NCBI GenBank assembly: GCA_964346085.1
Contig: CAYFSZ010000021.1
Location: 1 to 20,568, forward strand
Source: UBA5436 sp964346085
GTDB taxonomy: Bacteria > Bacillota > Clostridia > Saccharofermentanales > DTU023
DNA: 20,568 nt
Direction of reading: 5' to 3'
The number at the start of each line of letters is the position of its first letter. Within the stretch, counting starts at the first letter, position 1. The translations under genes and the position numbers were made by a program. Below are positions 8,226-15,727 of this stretch, piece after piece. The notes beneath the pieces are model-generated. The model was not told the DNA's origin and ran no database searches. It saw only the letters and a list, made by a program, of their open reading frames with translations.

Positions 8226-9709
8226 GAAATTTCTTCCTCCAATAAATCTAACAATATAGGTCTAACATCGCCAATCATATACAGTGAACCAAAACTAATC
8301 AGTGGCAAGTTTTCTCGTCTTGCCAAATCAAATGCATATTTTGTAGCCATGTTTAAATCATTTGCATATAGGATTTCATTATATAAAGGTTTTTGCTTTG
8401 TTTCCAGTTCATCTATTTTTTTTAAATTAATTTTTGATTTCGGATATTTCTGTTGCAATTTTTCTGCAAATTCATTGGCCAACTCTTCAGCTGGCATCGC
8501 TCTCGGAAAATCAGGTTGCGTACAAATAATTTGCGCAATTTGATAAAGATTTGATTTCAAAAATTCTGATATCATTTCCTCATGCGCTTTGTCTTTTAAA
8601 ACCCCAAACAAAATCACAATTTTCTGACCAGAAAAAAACTTCTCTAAGTATTTTTTTAGACCTGAAATTCCTTGAATATTATGCGCACCATCAACGAGTA
8701 AAAAAGGATTTTTTGATAGACACTCTAGCCGACCTGCCCATTTTGCCATTGATAGGCCTTTCTCAATATTCATTTGATTTGTAATATGCTGACACGCTTC
8801 AATTGCAAGCGAAGCATTTTGCGCTTGATAATCTCCGGCTAATTGAATATGGTAAGGACCATGATTTTGATACATGAAAGATTGACCAGAAACGAAAGAA
8901 GATAATATTTCAATATTTTCACCGTTGACAATCGTTAGTTCAGAATTCAATTCTTTCGCTTTTTCACGAATGACTTGTTCTGCTTGTATAGCATCACTTT
9001 CTAATAATTCTGTATCATGAGGATTATACAGAATTGTAGGTACATTTTCTTGAATAATTCCGGCTTTTTCACAAGCAATTTCCGCCATCGTATGGCCTAA
9101 GCGGTCCACATGATCATAGCTTAAGGCTGTAATGACATTAACTATTTTGTTAGAGCATACGTTCGTTGAATCTAATCTACCACCCAATCCAGTTTCCAAA
9201 ATGACGATATCACAATTCATCTCAGCGAAATAGATAAATGCAGCAGCCGTGATCATCTCAAATTCTGTCGGCATCTCAAAGCCCTTTGCTTTCAACACTT
9301 CCACTTCAAAAGCAATCAAAGCCATAATTTTTGAAAAATGTCTATCTGAAATTTCTGCAGATCGATTATCTTGAAACAAATTCTGTAATCCTTTTGTCCC
9401 ATCAATAATTCGAATCCGTTCGTTAAAATTCGTTAAGTACGGAGATGTAAATAGACCCGTTCTCTTTCCCGATGCGGCTGCGATAAACGCACACATGGAG
9501 CTCACTGAACCCTTTCCATTTGTCCCCGCGATGTGGATGACCGGATATGCATTTTGCGGATTTCCCATCATATTGAGTAATTGCTTAATTCTTTCCAGAC
9601 CTGGACGAATTCCAAATTTTCTGGCAGTTGCTAAAAATTCAAGAGCTTGCTCAAAAGACCAATATTTTGATTTTTCATACGTCTGATTCAATCCAGAACC
9701 TGAAAACAT
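8222..9709 (-). CDS. folC: bifunctional folylpolyglutamate synthase / dihydrofolate synthase
   Basis: FolC is a Mur-ligase-family ATPase that joins glutamate to dihydropteroate and extends the polyglutamate tail of folates in the cytoplasm. Motifs are the P-loop AGTNGKGS at residues 61-68, FTSPYL at 87-92, ETGLGGRLDSTN at 172-183, SYDHVDRLG at 197-205, the K215 position (EKAGI) that is usually carbamylated, and VDGAHNIQG in the C-terminal domain. At 495 residues it is longer than the common size of about 430. The N-terminal 15 residues and a short insertion near 103-120 account for part of this. The start at 9709 has AGGAG seven bases upstream. It follows the GtrA gene by 17 bases and overlaps the next gene by four, so it sits inside the long minus-strand operon. 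The sequence does not show whether one or both activities are kept. Confidence 0.93.
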   Translation of the reverse strand: MFSGSGLNQTYEKSKYWSFEQALEFLATARKFGIRPGLERIKQLLNMMGNPQNAYPVIHIAGTNGKGSVSSMCAFIAAASGKRTGLFTSPYLTNFNERIRIIDGTKGLQNLFQDNRSAEISDRHFSKIMALIAFEVEVLKAKGFEMPTEFEMITAAAFIYFAEMNCDIVILETGLGGRLDSTNVCSNKIVNVITALSYDHVDRLGHTMAEIACEKAGIIQENVPTILYNPHDTELLESDAIQAEQVIREKAKELNSELTIVNGENIEILSSFVSGQSFMYQNHGPYHIQLAGDYQAQNASLAIEACQHITNQMNIEKGLSMAKWAGRLECLSKNPFLLVDGAHNIQGISGLKKYLEKFFSGQKIVILFGVLKDKAHEEMISEFLKSNLYQIAQIICTQPDFPRAMPAEELANEFAEKLQQKYPKSKINLKKIDELETKQKPLYNEILYANDLNMATKYAFDLARRENLPLISFGSLYMIGDVRPILLDLLEEEIS

Positions 9710-9726
9710 AACCTATCTCCTACCCC

Positions 9727-10170
9727 TTAATTCTCTCTTTTGTTAAAGATAAAAAATTTTCCTACTGTATAATTTCCAATGATAACAAATATGGATGCCA
9801 TTGCTTTTACGATAGGAAATCGATAGTTAAGAATCTCTATCTGCGGATTAAATCGCAAACCTGAAATCATTAATTCCATAAATCCATGTTCAAAAATTAA
9901 AGATATGATTGCTCTTGAAACGAAAAAATAAATGATTTCAGGAAAAATTTTCTGATGTGATTGAAAAACAAATACCTTATTCAAAAAATACGCCAATATA
10001 ATGGATAGTACAATCGAAATAATATTCGCCTTTCGCCAAGCATTCTCCGGCCACATTTGCATTAAGCTGGAATAGATAAACCAATTTGCAAAAGTGACTA
10101 CCACTCCTGAAAAAATATAAAGAATGAATTCCTTTGAGAAGAATTTACTCAACAAGCTCTTCAAATTCAA
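9727..10170 (-). CDS. GtrA-family polytopic membrane protein
   Basis: This 147-residue protein has four predicted membrane helices at about 14-35, 47-68, 79-103 and 120-142. The GtrA/DPMS-type signatures are an NKVFVF motif after helix 2 (64-69) and NYTVGKFFIF near the end. Characterised GtrA proteins are thought to help move or present polyprenyl-phosphate-linked sugars for glycosylation of O-antigen, teichoic acid or arabinogalactan. The exact substrate here cannot be read from the sequence. The first possible start is a TTG at 10170, because an in-frame TAG immediately precedes it. A TAAGGA site overlaps the upstream stop codon but lies 12 bases away, longer than normal, so a TTG slightly further in may be used. 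Position between a surface-protein gene and folC places it in the same transcript. Confidence 0.85.
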   Translation of the reverse strand: MNLKSLLSKFFSKEFILYIFSGVVVTFANWFIYSSLMQMWPENAWRKANIISIVLSIILAYFLNKVFVFQSHQKIFPEIIYFFVSRAIISLIFEHGFMELMISGLRFNPQIEILNYRFPIVKAMASIFVIIGNYTVGKFFIFNKREN

Positions 10171-10185
10171 CTAACAACGCCATCC

Positions 10186-11649
10186 TTATCTAGGTTTAAT
10201 GTGATTTTGGAAAATCATAAAACCTAAAGCTATCATTGAGCTAACGCTAATTAAAGCTAATCCGCCAATAATTACCTTATTATCGATTTCAGAATCCTTT
10301 TCTGTCAATTTAAAGGCTTGTTCTTGTTTAGCTTGTTTCTCTTCTGGCAATTTCTGTTCATTTGTTTTGGTATTTTCACTATTTTCAGTAGTCGGTTCAA
10401 TTCTTGTAGTAGTTGTTTCTTCCATCTTTAAGATCTTCGCAGATGTTGCGGTTGTTTTCTTTTCGGTTGCATTATTTTGCAAAACAATTTGTTCCGTTTG
10501 CGCACTTGATTCAACTTGTTCTGATGTAGAAGTTGCTTCCAGTGGCTGATTATTATCAGCATTATTAGCTTTTTCTTGTTGTTCTAGGTCTTCCAATTTA
10601 ATTGTTTGCATAGTTGTCTGAACATTTTCAGTAATGACAGTATCTCCTTGTCCTTGCGTTATTTTTATATCATCAGACTTAGTCTGAGATGTTTTTGTCT
10701 CTGTCTGAGAAGGCGTAGGCTCTTCAGTCTTTGTAGTCTTTGTAGAAGTTTCTGTCGGTTTTGTTGTGGATGTAGGCTTTGTTTCCGTTTCAGATTCTTC
10801 TTTAGTAGTAGGAGTGTCTTTATCCTCGATTGTTTGAGTTTCGGTNNNNNNNNNNNNNNNNNNNNNNNNNNNNNNNNNNNNNNNNNNNNNNNNNNNNNNN
10901 NNNNNNNNNNNNNNNNNNNNNNNNNNNNNNNNNNNNNNNNNNNNNGTTTCGGTTTCTGTTTCAGTTTCAGTTTCTGTTGGTTTAGTCGTAGTTGATTCTT
11001 CACTTGATTCTTCTGGTTCAGGTTCTAAATATTCAGTTTCTGTAGGAATAATTGGCTCATCAACATCTGTTGGTTCGGTGATGACTGTCCCCGGATCTGA
11101 TGGTCTGTTATCAGCTTCTTCATTGACAATTTCTAATGAAACAGAATTATTCAAAACTTCTAAACGCTGCACATTCCCACCGATAGAACCTTGTCCTATA
11201 ACAGCTTTGTCTAATCCAAATGACGCTAACCCGCTTAAATTACCTTTTGCAACGAAAGTAAATTGCGCAATCACTTCTCCTTGATAAGGATTCGAAGCAT
11301 CCATCAAGAATTGCATTACTTCTATGCTTCCTAACTCTCCATCCTGTTGATTGAATGAGATTGGTTTTTCTCCAAATACTGTATTACCTACTAATTCAAA
11401 TCTTTCAGCATCGTAAGAAACTTTGAACTGCCCAGAAGTCACACCTACTCCGGAATAATTAACAACCGATACAGTAACTTGCTCCCCGATAAGCGCTGTT
11501 TCATTTGAGATAACAAAATATACACCTTGTCCAGGTTGTTCTTCTGGTGTTGGTTCACCCTCAGTGGCGAGCACAATTGGTGAACTCAATGTAATCATCA
11601 AAAATAAAAAGCAAAATAATAAAGATAATTTATTCAATATTTTTTTCAT
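10186..11649 (-). CDS. cohesin-domain surface protein with Thr/Glu-rich stalk and C-terminal membrane anchor
   Basis: Numbered from the likely start, a signal peptide (about 1-29) ends near VLATEG. A cohesin domain follows at about 42-176: opening strand YFVISNETALIGEQVTVSV, the SGQFKVSYDAERFEL strand pair, then IAQFTFVAKG and a closing SVSLEIV. After it come some 250 or more residues rich in Thr, Glu, Ser and Pro, then a hydrophobic C-terminal helix and a basic end (NHIKPR). There is no LPXTG motif, so the protein is probably held by the helix with the cohesin displayed beyond the stalk. Cohesins bind dockerins, and the gene immediately upstream encodes one. I chose the ATG at 11649 because AGGAAG lies just before it; the ATG at 11661 has no clear site. 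The stalk contains a 100-base run of N, so length and frame across it are not proven. Confidence 0.85.
   Translation of the reverse strand: MKKILNKLSLLFCFLFLMITLSSPIVLATEGEPTPEEQPGQGVYFVISNETALIGEQVTVSVVNYSGVGVTSGQFKVSYDAERFELVGNTVFGEKPISFNQQDGELGSIEVMQFLMDASNPYQGEVIAQFTFVAKGNLSGLASFGLDKAVIGQGSIGGNVQRLEVLNNSVSLEIVNEEADNRPSDPGTVITEPTDVDEPIIPTETEYLEPEPEESSEESTTTKPTETETETETEXXXXXXXXXXXXXXXXXXXXXXXXXXXXXXXXXXTETQTIEDKDTPTTKEESETETKPTSTTKPTETSTKTTKTEEPTPSQTETKTSQTKSDDIKITQGQGDTVITENVQTTMQTIKLEDLEQQEKANNADNNQPLEATSTSEQVESSAQTEQIVLQNNATEKKTTATSAKILKMEETTTTRIEPTTENSENTKTNEQKLPEEKQAKQEQAFKLTEKDSEIDNKVIIGGLALISVSSMIALGFMIFQNHIKPR
10836..10979 (-). repeat. Thr-Glu repeat tract in the cohesin protein stalk
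   Basis: Both sides of the undetermined run are made of alternating ACN GAA codons. The side read first encodes PTETETETETE (10979-10946) and the other encodes TETQT (10845 and below). The near-identical six-base units are prone to length change and to assembly collapse. The tract encodes an extended, acidic and probably glycosylatable stalk. Confidence 0.75.
10846..10945. other. assembly gap of 100 N
   Basis: Exactly 100 undetermined bases lie inside the Thr-Glu repeat tract. A round number of N in a short-unit repeat is the usual placeholder for a scaffold gap, so the real spacing is unknown and may be much longer or shorter. Confidence 0.97.
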
Positions 11650-11662
11650 AATCTTCCTCATC

Positions 11663-13726
11663 TCATTCTATTATCGGGTTCAAATTCGGGCTAATCTCTA
11701 CATACCCACTAATGTATCTCGCTAACTGATCCACATCTAAAACATTTAACTCTGCATCTTGCACAACATTAGCCGCTGATATTTGCGCATCACTTAAGTC
11801 CAAATAACCTGAAATATATCGCATAGATGAGTCAACATCTAGGATGTCAATCATCGCATCCCCATTCACATCACCGAATCGAATCAGTGTATATGTCCCA
11901 ACAATTTGATTTCCGTCTTTTTGAAGAATTTGATCTCCCGTTGCAACGGCACCAGATGTTTTCGCTTTTCCTGCTTTATCAGCAATCGAAATCGTCGTGT
12001 TATCCGTTGCATACACATTCGCTAGAATTTCTTCTACTAAATGAAGTTTTTGGGATTCATCAATTCCGTATACAAAACCATTCGGTTGAATTTGTAATTT
12101 ATCACTTTGGAGTTTGGCGTACTCTTTTTGGGTTTCTCCCTCATAGTGAACAATAATTTCATAATATCTTTGCTCCCCATTAGTCGCTGTAACTGTGATG
12201 ATAATAGCGTTCTCTCCGTTCTTTAACGTATAAGTCCCTAAACCATCAATTGCGGCATAGGGATTATACGCGGTTGCCCGAAAAGTTATTTTATTATTCG
12301 GTGCTTTAATATTGAGTTGATACCTATAGTTTGACGTTTGAAAACCAGGTAATAATGCATCATCTAAATACAACGAGCGTAACCAGTTATTCGGTGTTCC
12401 TGAGGATTCTACCGGATAAGGTGCCTGCATATCTGGAATCGCAGCAAAAACTGGTATTAAAAATTCTTTCGCTTCCGCTAATGTTCCCTGATTCATGTAT
12501 CCAGTATAGGTAGTACCTGATTCATGAATTGGTGCCAAAACATTCCCCATATATTGATGTAAATAGCCTAAATTATGTAACAAATCAAATTTTTGCAAAT
12601 AGACTGTATTTTGTAAATTATTAATATAATCGCTACCTAAGAAAACTGCTCCTCCCATAATTGCTTTTTCAGGAGATGTCCATGGCAAAAACATGGCTTC
12701 CCTTCTGGCTGGATTTCTTAAATACCCATCTCGAGCAAAAATCAATCCATTCCTTAATGGGTCTGTCGTACTTCCATATGCACCAATGCTAAAGAAATTA
12801 TAATAACCTTCAACGCCAGGATAAGTGCCTGTTGTTGCACCGGATCCCTGAGAACCTACTTCGATTTTTGACCTTGCAATCAAATGGTACGGAGATACTC
12901 TTGAATGCTCTGCTGCATTCATAAAAATATTTGTATACTCATCCGTATCCATAAATGTATTTCTTAACATATCTCTAGCCCCTTCCCAAGTTTGCACTTC
13001 AGGATTGTAACTGAGGCTTTCAAACATAAATATGCTTGATTCGTCTAAGAAGTTACGAGGATCGAGATAATAAGCAATAATTTCTCGACTTGCTGCCACC
13101 CAACCTGGTTCATATTGAAACCAAGTATTTGTTTCTTTATCAAAATCTCTAGATGCTCTCGATTTAAAGCTATCCGGAGAGCTAGCTGGTATGAGATTTA
13201 TTGCTCCTTCAGGACGGTATTGATTATTTAATGCTGATTCATAATCAGTATTCACAAAAATCGGAGTAAATCTCCAATTCGGATATTTTTGATGTAAATC
13301 ATGAAGTTTAGGGACATATGACAATGGAAAACCTGCATTAATAAGTGTTTGTTCAAAATCAGTATCCCTTTCTCCTGGAGGAAATTCAGGTTCCCAAGCT
13401 TGGATTCTGATATATTGAGCAGACACATATCCATCTTGATTTTGATAATCAATGCGATACCATCTTGTATCACCAGAAATTGCTTGTCCTTGTACTTCTT
13501 CTAATAATAAAACTTGTTCTCCGTATGGAATACTTCCAATTTTAGGATTATTCGTGTCTGGAGTTGAACGAATATTTAAAACAGGAGACGCATCAATGAC
13601 AGCTTCAACAGGAAAAACCATTTCCGCAACTGTATCTCTGCTAAAGAATAAACTAAGCGGAATAATGCTAAGAATAAGCAAAACGATGATTCCAGCTGTT
13701 AGATTTTTGTTTCTCTCACTTTTCAT
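11663..13726 (-). CDS. dockerin-bearing beta-N-acetylglucosaminidase (cell-wall hydrolase) with SH3 domain
   Basis: This 687-residue secreted enzyme has a signal or anchor helix (about 9-29), a bacterial SH3 domain (about 38-108, with VLNIRSTPD and the GYVSAQYI end), and a glucosaminidase domain (about 125-430). A cadherin-like beta-sandwich domain (about 450-530) and a C-terminal dockerin (about 615-678) follow. The glucosaminidase part has SRVSPYHLIARSKIEVGSQG at 275-294, with E289 the likely catalytic acid, then YPGVEGYYNFFSIGAYG. It should cleave the glycan strands of peptidoglycan. The dockerin has a canonical first calcium loop (D619, N621, D623, D630) and a degenerate second loop (N653, V655, D657, D664). 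The start has GGAG five bases upstream. The stop codon is one base from the upstream ATG of the cohesin gene, so the two proteins are co-expressed. Binding of this dockerin to that cohesin is inference. Confidence 0.88.
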   Translation of the reverse strand: MKSERNKNLTAGIIVLLILSIIPLSLFFSRDTVAEMVFPVEAVIDASPVLNIRSTPDTNNPKIGSIPYGEQVLLLEEVQGQAISGDTRWYRIDYQNQDGYVSAQYIRIQAWEPEFPPGERDTDFEQTLINAGFPLSYVPKLHDLHQKYPNWRFTPIFVNTDYESALNNQYRPEGAINLIPASSPDSFKSRASRDFDKETNTWFQYEPGWVAASREIIAYYLDPRNFLDESSIFMFESLSYNPEVQTWEGARDMLRNTFMDTDEYTNIFMNAAEHSRVSPYHLIARSKIEVGSQGSGATTGTYPGVEGYYNFFSIGAYGSTTDPLRNGLIFARDGYLRNPARREAMFLPWTSPEKAIMGGAVFLGSDYINNLQNTVYLQKFDLLHNLGYLHQYMGNVLAPIHESGTTYTGYMNQGTLAEAKEFLIPVFAAIPDMQAPYPVESSGTPNNWLRSLYLDDALLPGFQTSNYRYQLNIKAPNNKITFRATAYNPYAAIDGLGTYTLKNGENAIIITVTATNGEQRYYEIIVHYEGETQKEYAKLQSDKLQIQPNGFVYGIDESQKLHLVEEILANVYATDNTTISIADKAGKAKTSGAVATGDQILQKDGNQIVGTYTLIRFGDVNGDAMIDILDVDSSMRYISGYLDLSDAQISAANVVQDAELNVLDVDQLARYISGYVEISPNLNPIIE

Positions 13727-13759
13727 AATAACTCCACTGTCACTACATATTGGATAATC

Positions 13760-13768
13760 ATTATAACA
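13760..13768 (-). promoter_or_regulatory. extended -10 promoter for the wall-hydrolase/cohesin operon
   Basis: On the minus strand TGTTATAAT (13768-13760) is a perfect TATAAT with the TGn extension. No good -35 box lies at normal spacing. It is about 35 bases before the glucosaminidase ATG. It could drive the gene run down to the terminator at 5641-5678, since no terminator hairpin is visible in the short gaps between. Confidence 0.5.
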
Positions 13769-13871
13769 AGTAATATTTTAGAGAAATAGCAATCTGAGTC
13801 CTCGTTGTAGAGATTTAGTCACTGTGTAATCACTCTGAAACATTGTCCTTTTCTTTGACATCATTCCGTAA

Positions 13872-14489
13872 TCATAACAACGGAGATTGCAATTGATCCA
13901 AAGTCATTTCATAAGCAGGAACAGCATTCTCCAAAAACCAGTTCAATTCATCTGATTGATATTCAATGAGCTTTTGCTTGGTATATTTTGCAGCTTCCTT
14001 AAACTCATTATTTCCTTGTTTCAATTCTGAAATACACTTTAAGTGCGCTGATAATGTATCTGCTTGTTTGACAAGTTGCCATGTTGCTTTTGCATCTTCA
14101 TCGTTTAAGTTTGGCATAAAATATGCATAATATTGCTCACCAAGTTTCTCTGGCAAAAGGCCTAACATAGCCTCCACCGCATGCTCTTCAACAATTTGAT
14201 ATTGTTTTCGCATCTCCTGATTGAAATACTTGACCGGTGTCGGCATATCTCCTGTTATAATTTCACTCACATCATGATAAAGAGCCATCAGTAACGCTTT
14301 TTCTAAATTGACATTATTTTCTTTGTTTGGAAAATATATTTGGCGAATTTCATATAAGGAATGAACAAGCATAATTACGTCAAAAGTATGTTCTTTTACA
14401 TTTTCTTTTTCCGTGTTTTTCATTAAAGACCAACGTTCAATGTATTTGACACGGTCAAGCATTGCAAAAAAACTAATTATCTTCTTCAT
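13872..14489 (-). CDS. yfbR: HD-domain 5'-deoxynucleotidase, YfbR type
   Basis: YfbR removes the phosphate from deoxyribonucleoside 5'-monophosphates in a metal-dependent reaction. The 205-residue product keeps the family layout: SFFAMLDRVKYIERW at 6-20 with R19 and W20, H34 in VKEH, the YHD motif with H72 and D73, E76, the TGDMPTPVKYFN segment at 79-90 and D144 in KQADTLSAHL. These match the metal and substrate residues known for the Escherichia coli enzyme. The start has GGTGA close upstream. It follows dgt by 31 bases. Together the two would convert dGTP to deoxyguanosine and dNMPs to deoxynucleosides, so the pair probably trims dNTP pools. Confidence 0.88.
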   Translation of the reverse strand: MKKIISFFAMLDRVKYIERWSLMKNTEKENVKEHTFDVIMLVHSLYEIRQIYFPNKENNVNLEKALLMALYHDVSEIITGDMPTPVKYFNQEMRKQYQIVEEHAVEAMLGLLPEKLGEQYYAYFMPNLNDEDAKATWQLVKQADTLSAHLKCISELKQGNNEFKEAAKYTKQKLIEYQSDELNWFLENAVPAYEMTLDQLQSPLL

Positions 14490-14520
14490 ACTGTCACCAA
14501 TCTACTTCCTTTTTTCTATA

Positions 14521-15663
14521 TCATACTTGGAAAAGTTGTTTGAAACATTCTTGTGCGAAATGATCTGTCATGCCTGCAATGTAATCAACAACTTTGCGAT
14601 ATATACTTGCTTCTCTTTCTGGATGCTTATCTAAATAAGCAGAAAAATTATTCAAAATCGTATTTCGCTCTGCTTCTTGCTGTAATTTTTTTGGATTTGC
14701 GGCAAGTTCAATCAAAACTTCAAATAATCCTTGAATAATATTTCTAACGGTAAAATCATAACGTTGAATACGATCAGATTTATAGATATAGCGCAGATTA
14801 TTATTCAGGAGTTCTTCCATCGCTAATCCTTTTTCTCTAGATAATTTAATAGCATCTTTGCCATAGCTGTTTTCGATAATGTCAAAAACCAATGTGTTTA
14901 TTATCTCTCCATTTGTTTTACCTAATTCAGTTTTGATATCAATTGGTAAATTTGAAAAGCTCATCAGTCCAGCCCTTGCGCCATCTTCAATATCTCTTCC
15001 TACATAGGCAATTTTGTCAGCCATGCGCACAACACAACCTTCTAAGGTTGCAGGTACTTTATGTAGCATAGCGCCAGGAATTAATTCTTCTTCCGTTTTA
15101 CTTCTATTAGGAGAAATATCGAACTCATGGTACTTCTCACCGCAATGAGAAACGATACCATCTCGAACTTCAAATGTTAAATTCAAGCCAAATTCATTTT
15201 CCTTTCTCTGTGAGAGAACATCGACCACACGTAAACTATGAATTTCATGTTGAAAAGTGAAATCTGCATTGTATTTTTTTAGACATGCTTGTAATTCTTT
15301 TTCCCCTGTATGCCCAAAAGGTGTGTGACCAATGTCATGTCCTAAAGCGATAGCCTCTATTAAATCGACATTTAAGTTCAATGCTTTGCCAATTGTTCCA
15401 GCGATATATTTGACATAGAGAACATGCTCCATTCTTGTGCAAATATGATCATTGCGCGGATCAAAAAACACCTGCGTTTTCTGTCTCAGCCTACGAAAAT
15501 CTACCGAATATAAAATTCTTCCCAAATCACGTTCATAAGGCGTTCTAACCGGACAATCTGTTTCGTCAATTTTCCTTTTTCTGCTATTTGCACTGAGCAT
15601 TGCAAATTCGCTGAGAATATTCTTTTCTCTTTGTTGCTTAATTTTTCTTGGAACAACTTGCAT
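14521..15663 (-). CDS. dgt: deoxyguanosinetriphosphate triphosphohydrolase-like protein
   Basis: Proteins of this HD family split dNTPs into the deoxynucleoside and tripolyphosphate. The 380-residue product has the N-terminal RTPYERDLGRILYSVDFRRL segment at 40-59, the first metal histidine H80 in TRMEH, the HD pair H109-D110 in GHDIGHTPFGH, and the distal aspartate D216 in RMADKIAYVGRDIED. The length is that of the shorter Gram-positive type rather than the roughly 500-residue enterobacterial Dgt, so the true substrate may be broader than dGTP. GGGAG lies about seven bases before the ATG. The gene follows pcrA by 64 bases and precedes yfbR. Confidence 0.9.
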   Translation of the reverse strand: MQVVPRKIKQQREKNILSEFAMLSANSRKRKIDETDCPVRTPYERDLGRILYSVDFRRLRQKTQVFFDPRNDHICTRMEHVLYVKYIAGTIGKALNLNVDLIEAIALGHDIGHTPFGHTGEKELQACLKKYNADFTFQHEIHSLRVVDVLSQRKENEFGLNLTFEVRDGIVSHCGEKYHEFDISPNRSKTEEELIPGAMLHKVPATLEGCVVRMADKIAYVGRDIEDGARAGLMSFSNLPIDIKTELGKTNGEIINTLVFDIIENSYGKDAIKLSREKGLAMEELLNNNLRYIYKSDRIQRYDFTVRNIIQGLFEVLIELAANPKKLQQEAERNTILNNFSAYLDKHPEREASIYRKVVDYIAGMTDHFAQECFKQLFQV

Positions 15664-15727
15664 TGTTTTCTCCCGAATTACTATTTTCTTATAGAATACA
15701 CTAATTATAGTAAAATATTATAGTCAA

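Noticed and set aside
10606..10995. Plus- and minus-strand alternative frames across the Thr-Glu tract of the cohesin gene.
   Set aside because: They are shadow frames produced by the six-base repeat and run through undetermined bases; their Phe/Arg/Ser and Lys/Leu/Gln-rich products look like translation artefacts.
10186..11649. Sortase-anchored surface protein.
   Set aside because: No LPXTG-like motif precedes the C-terminal hydrophobic segment; NHIKPR after the helix fits a simple membrane anchor.
13769..13871. Terminator after yfbR.
   Set aside because: The partial repeats around GTGATTACACAGTGACT are direct, not inverted, and there is no T-tract.
15664..15727. Promoter for dgt in the gap after pcrA, suggested by TTGACT and TATAAT.
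   Set aside because: The two boxes are only 12 bases apart, too close for a sigma-A promoter, and other pairings are weak.
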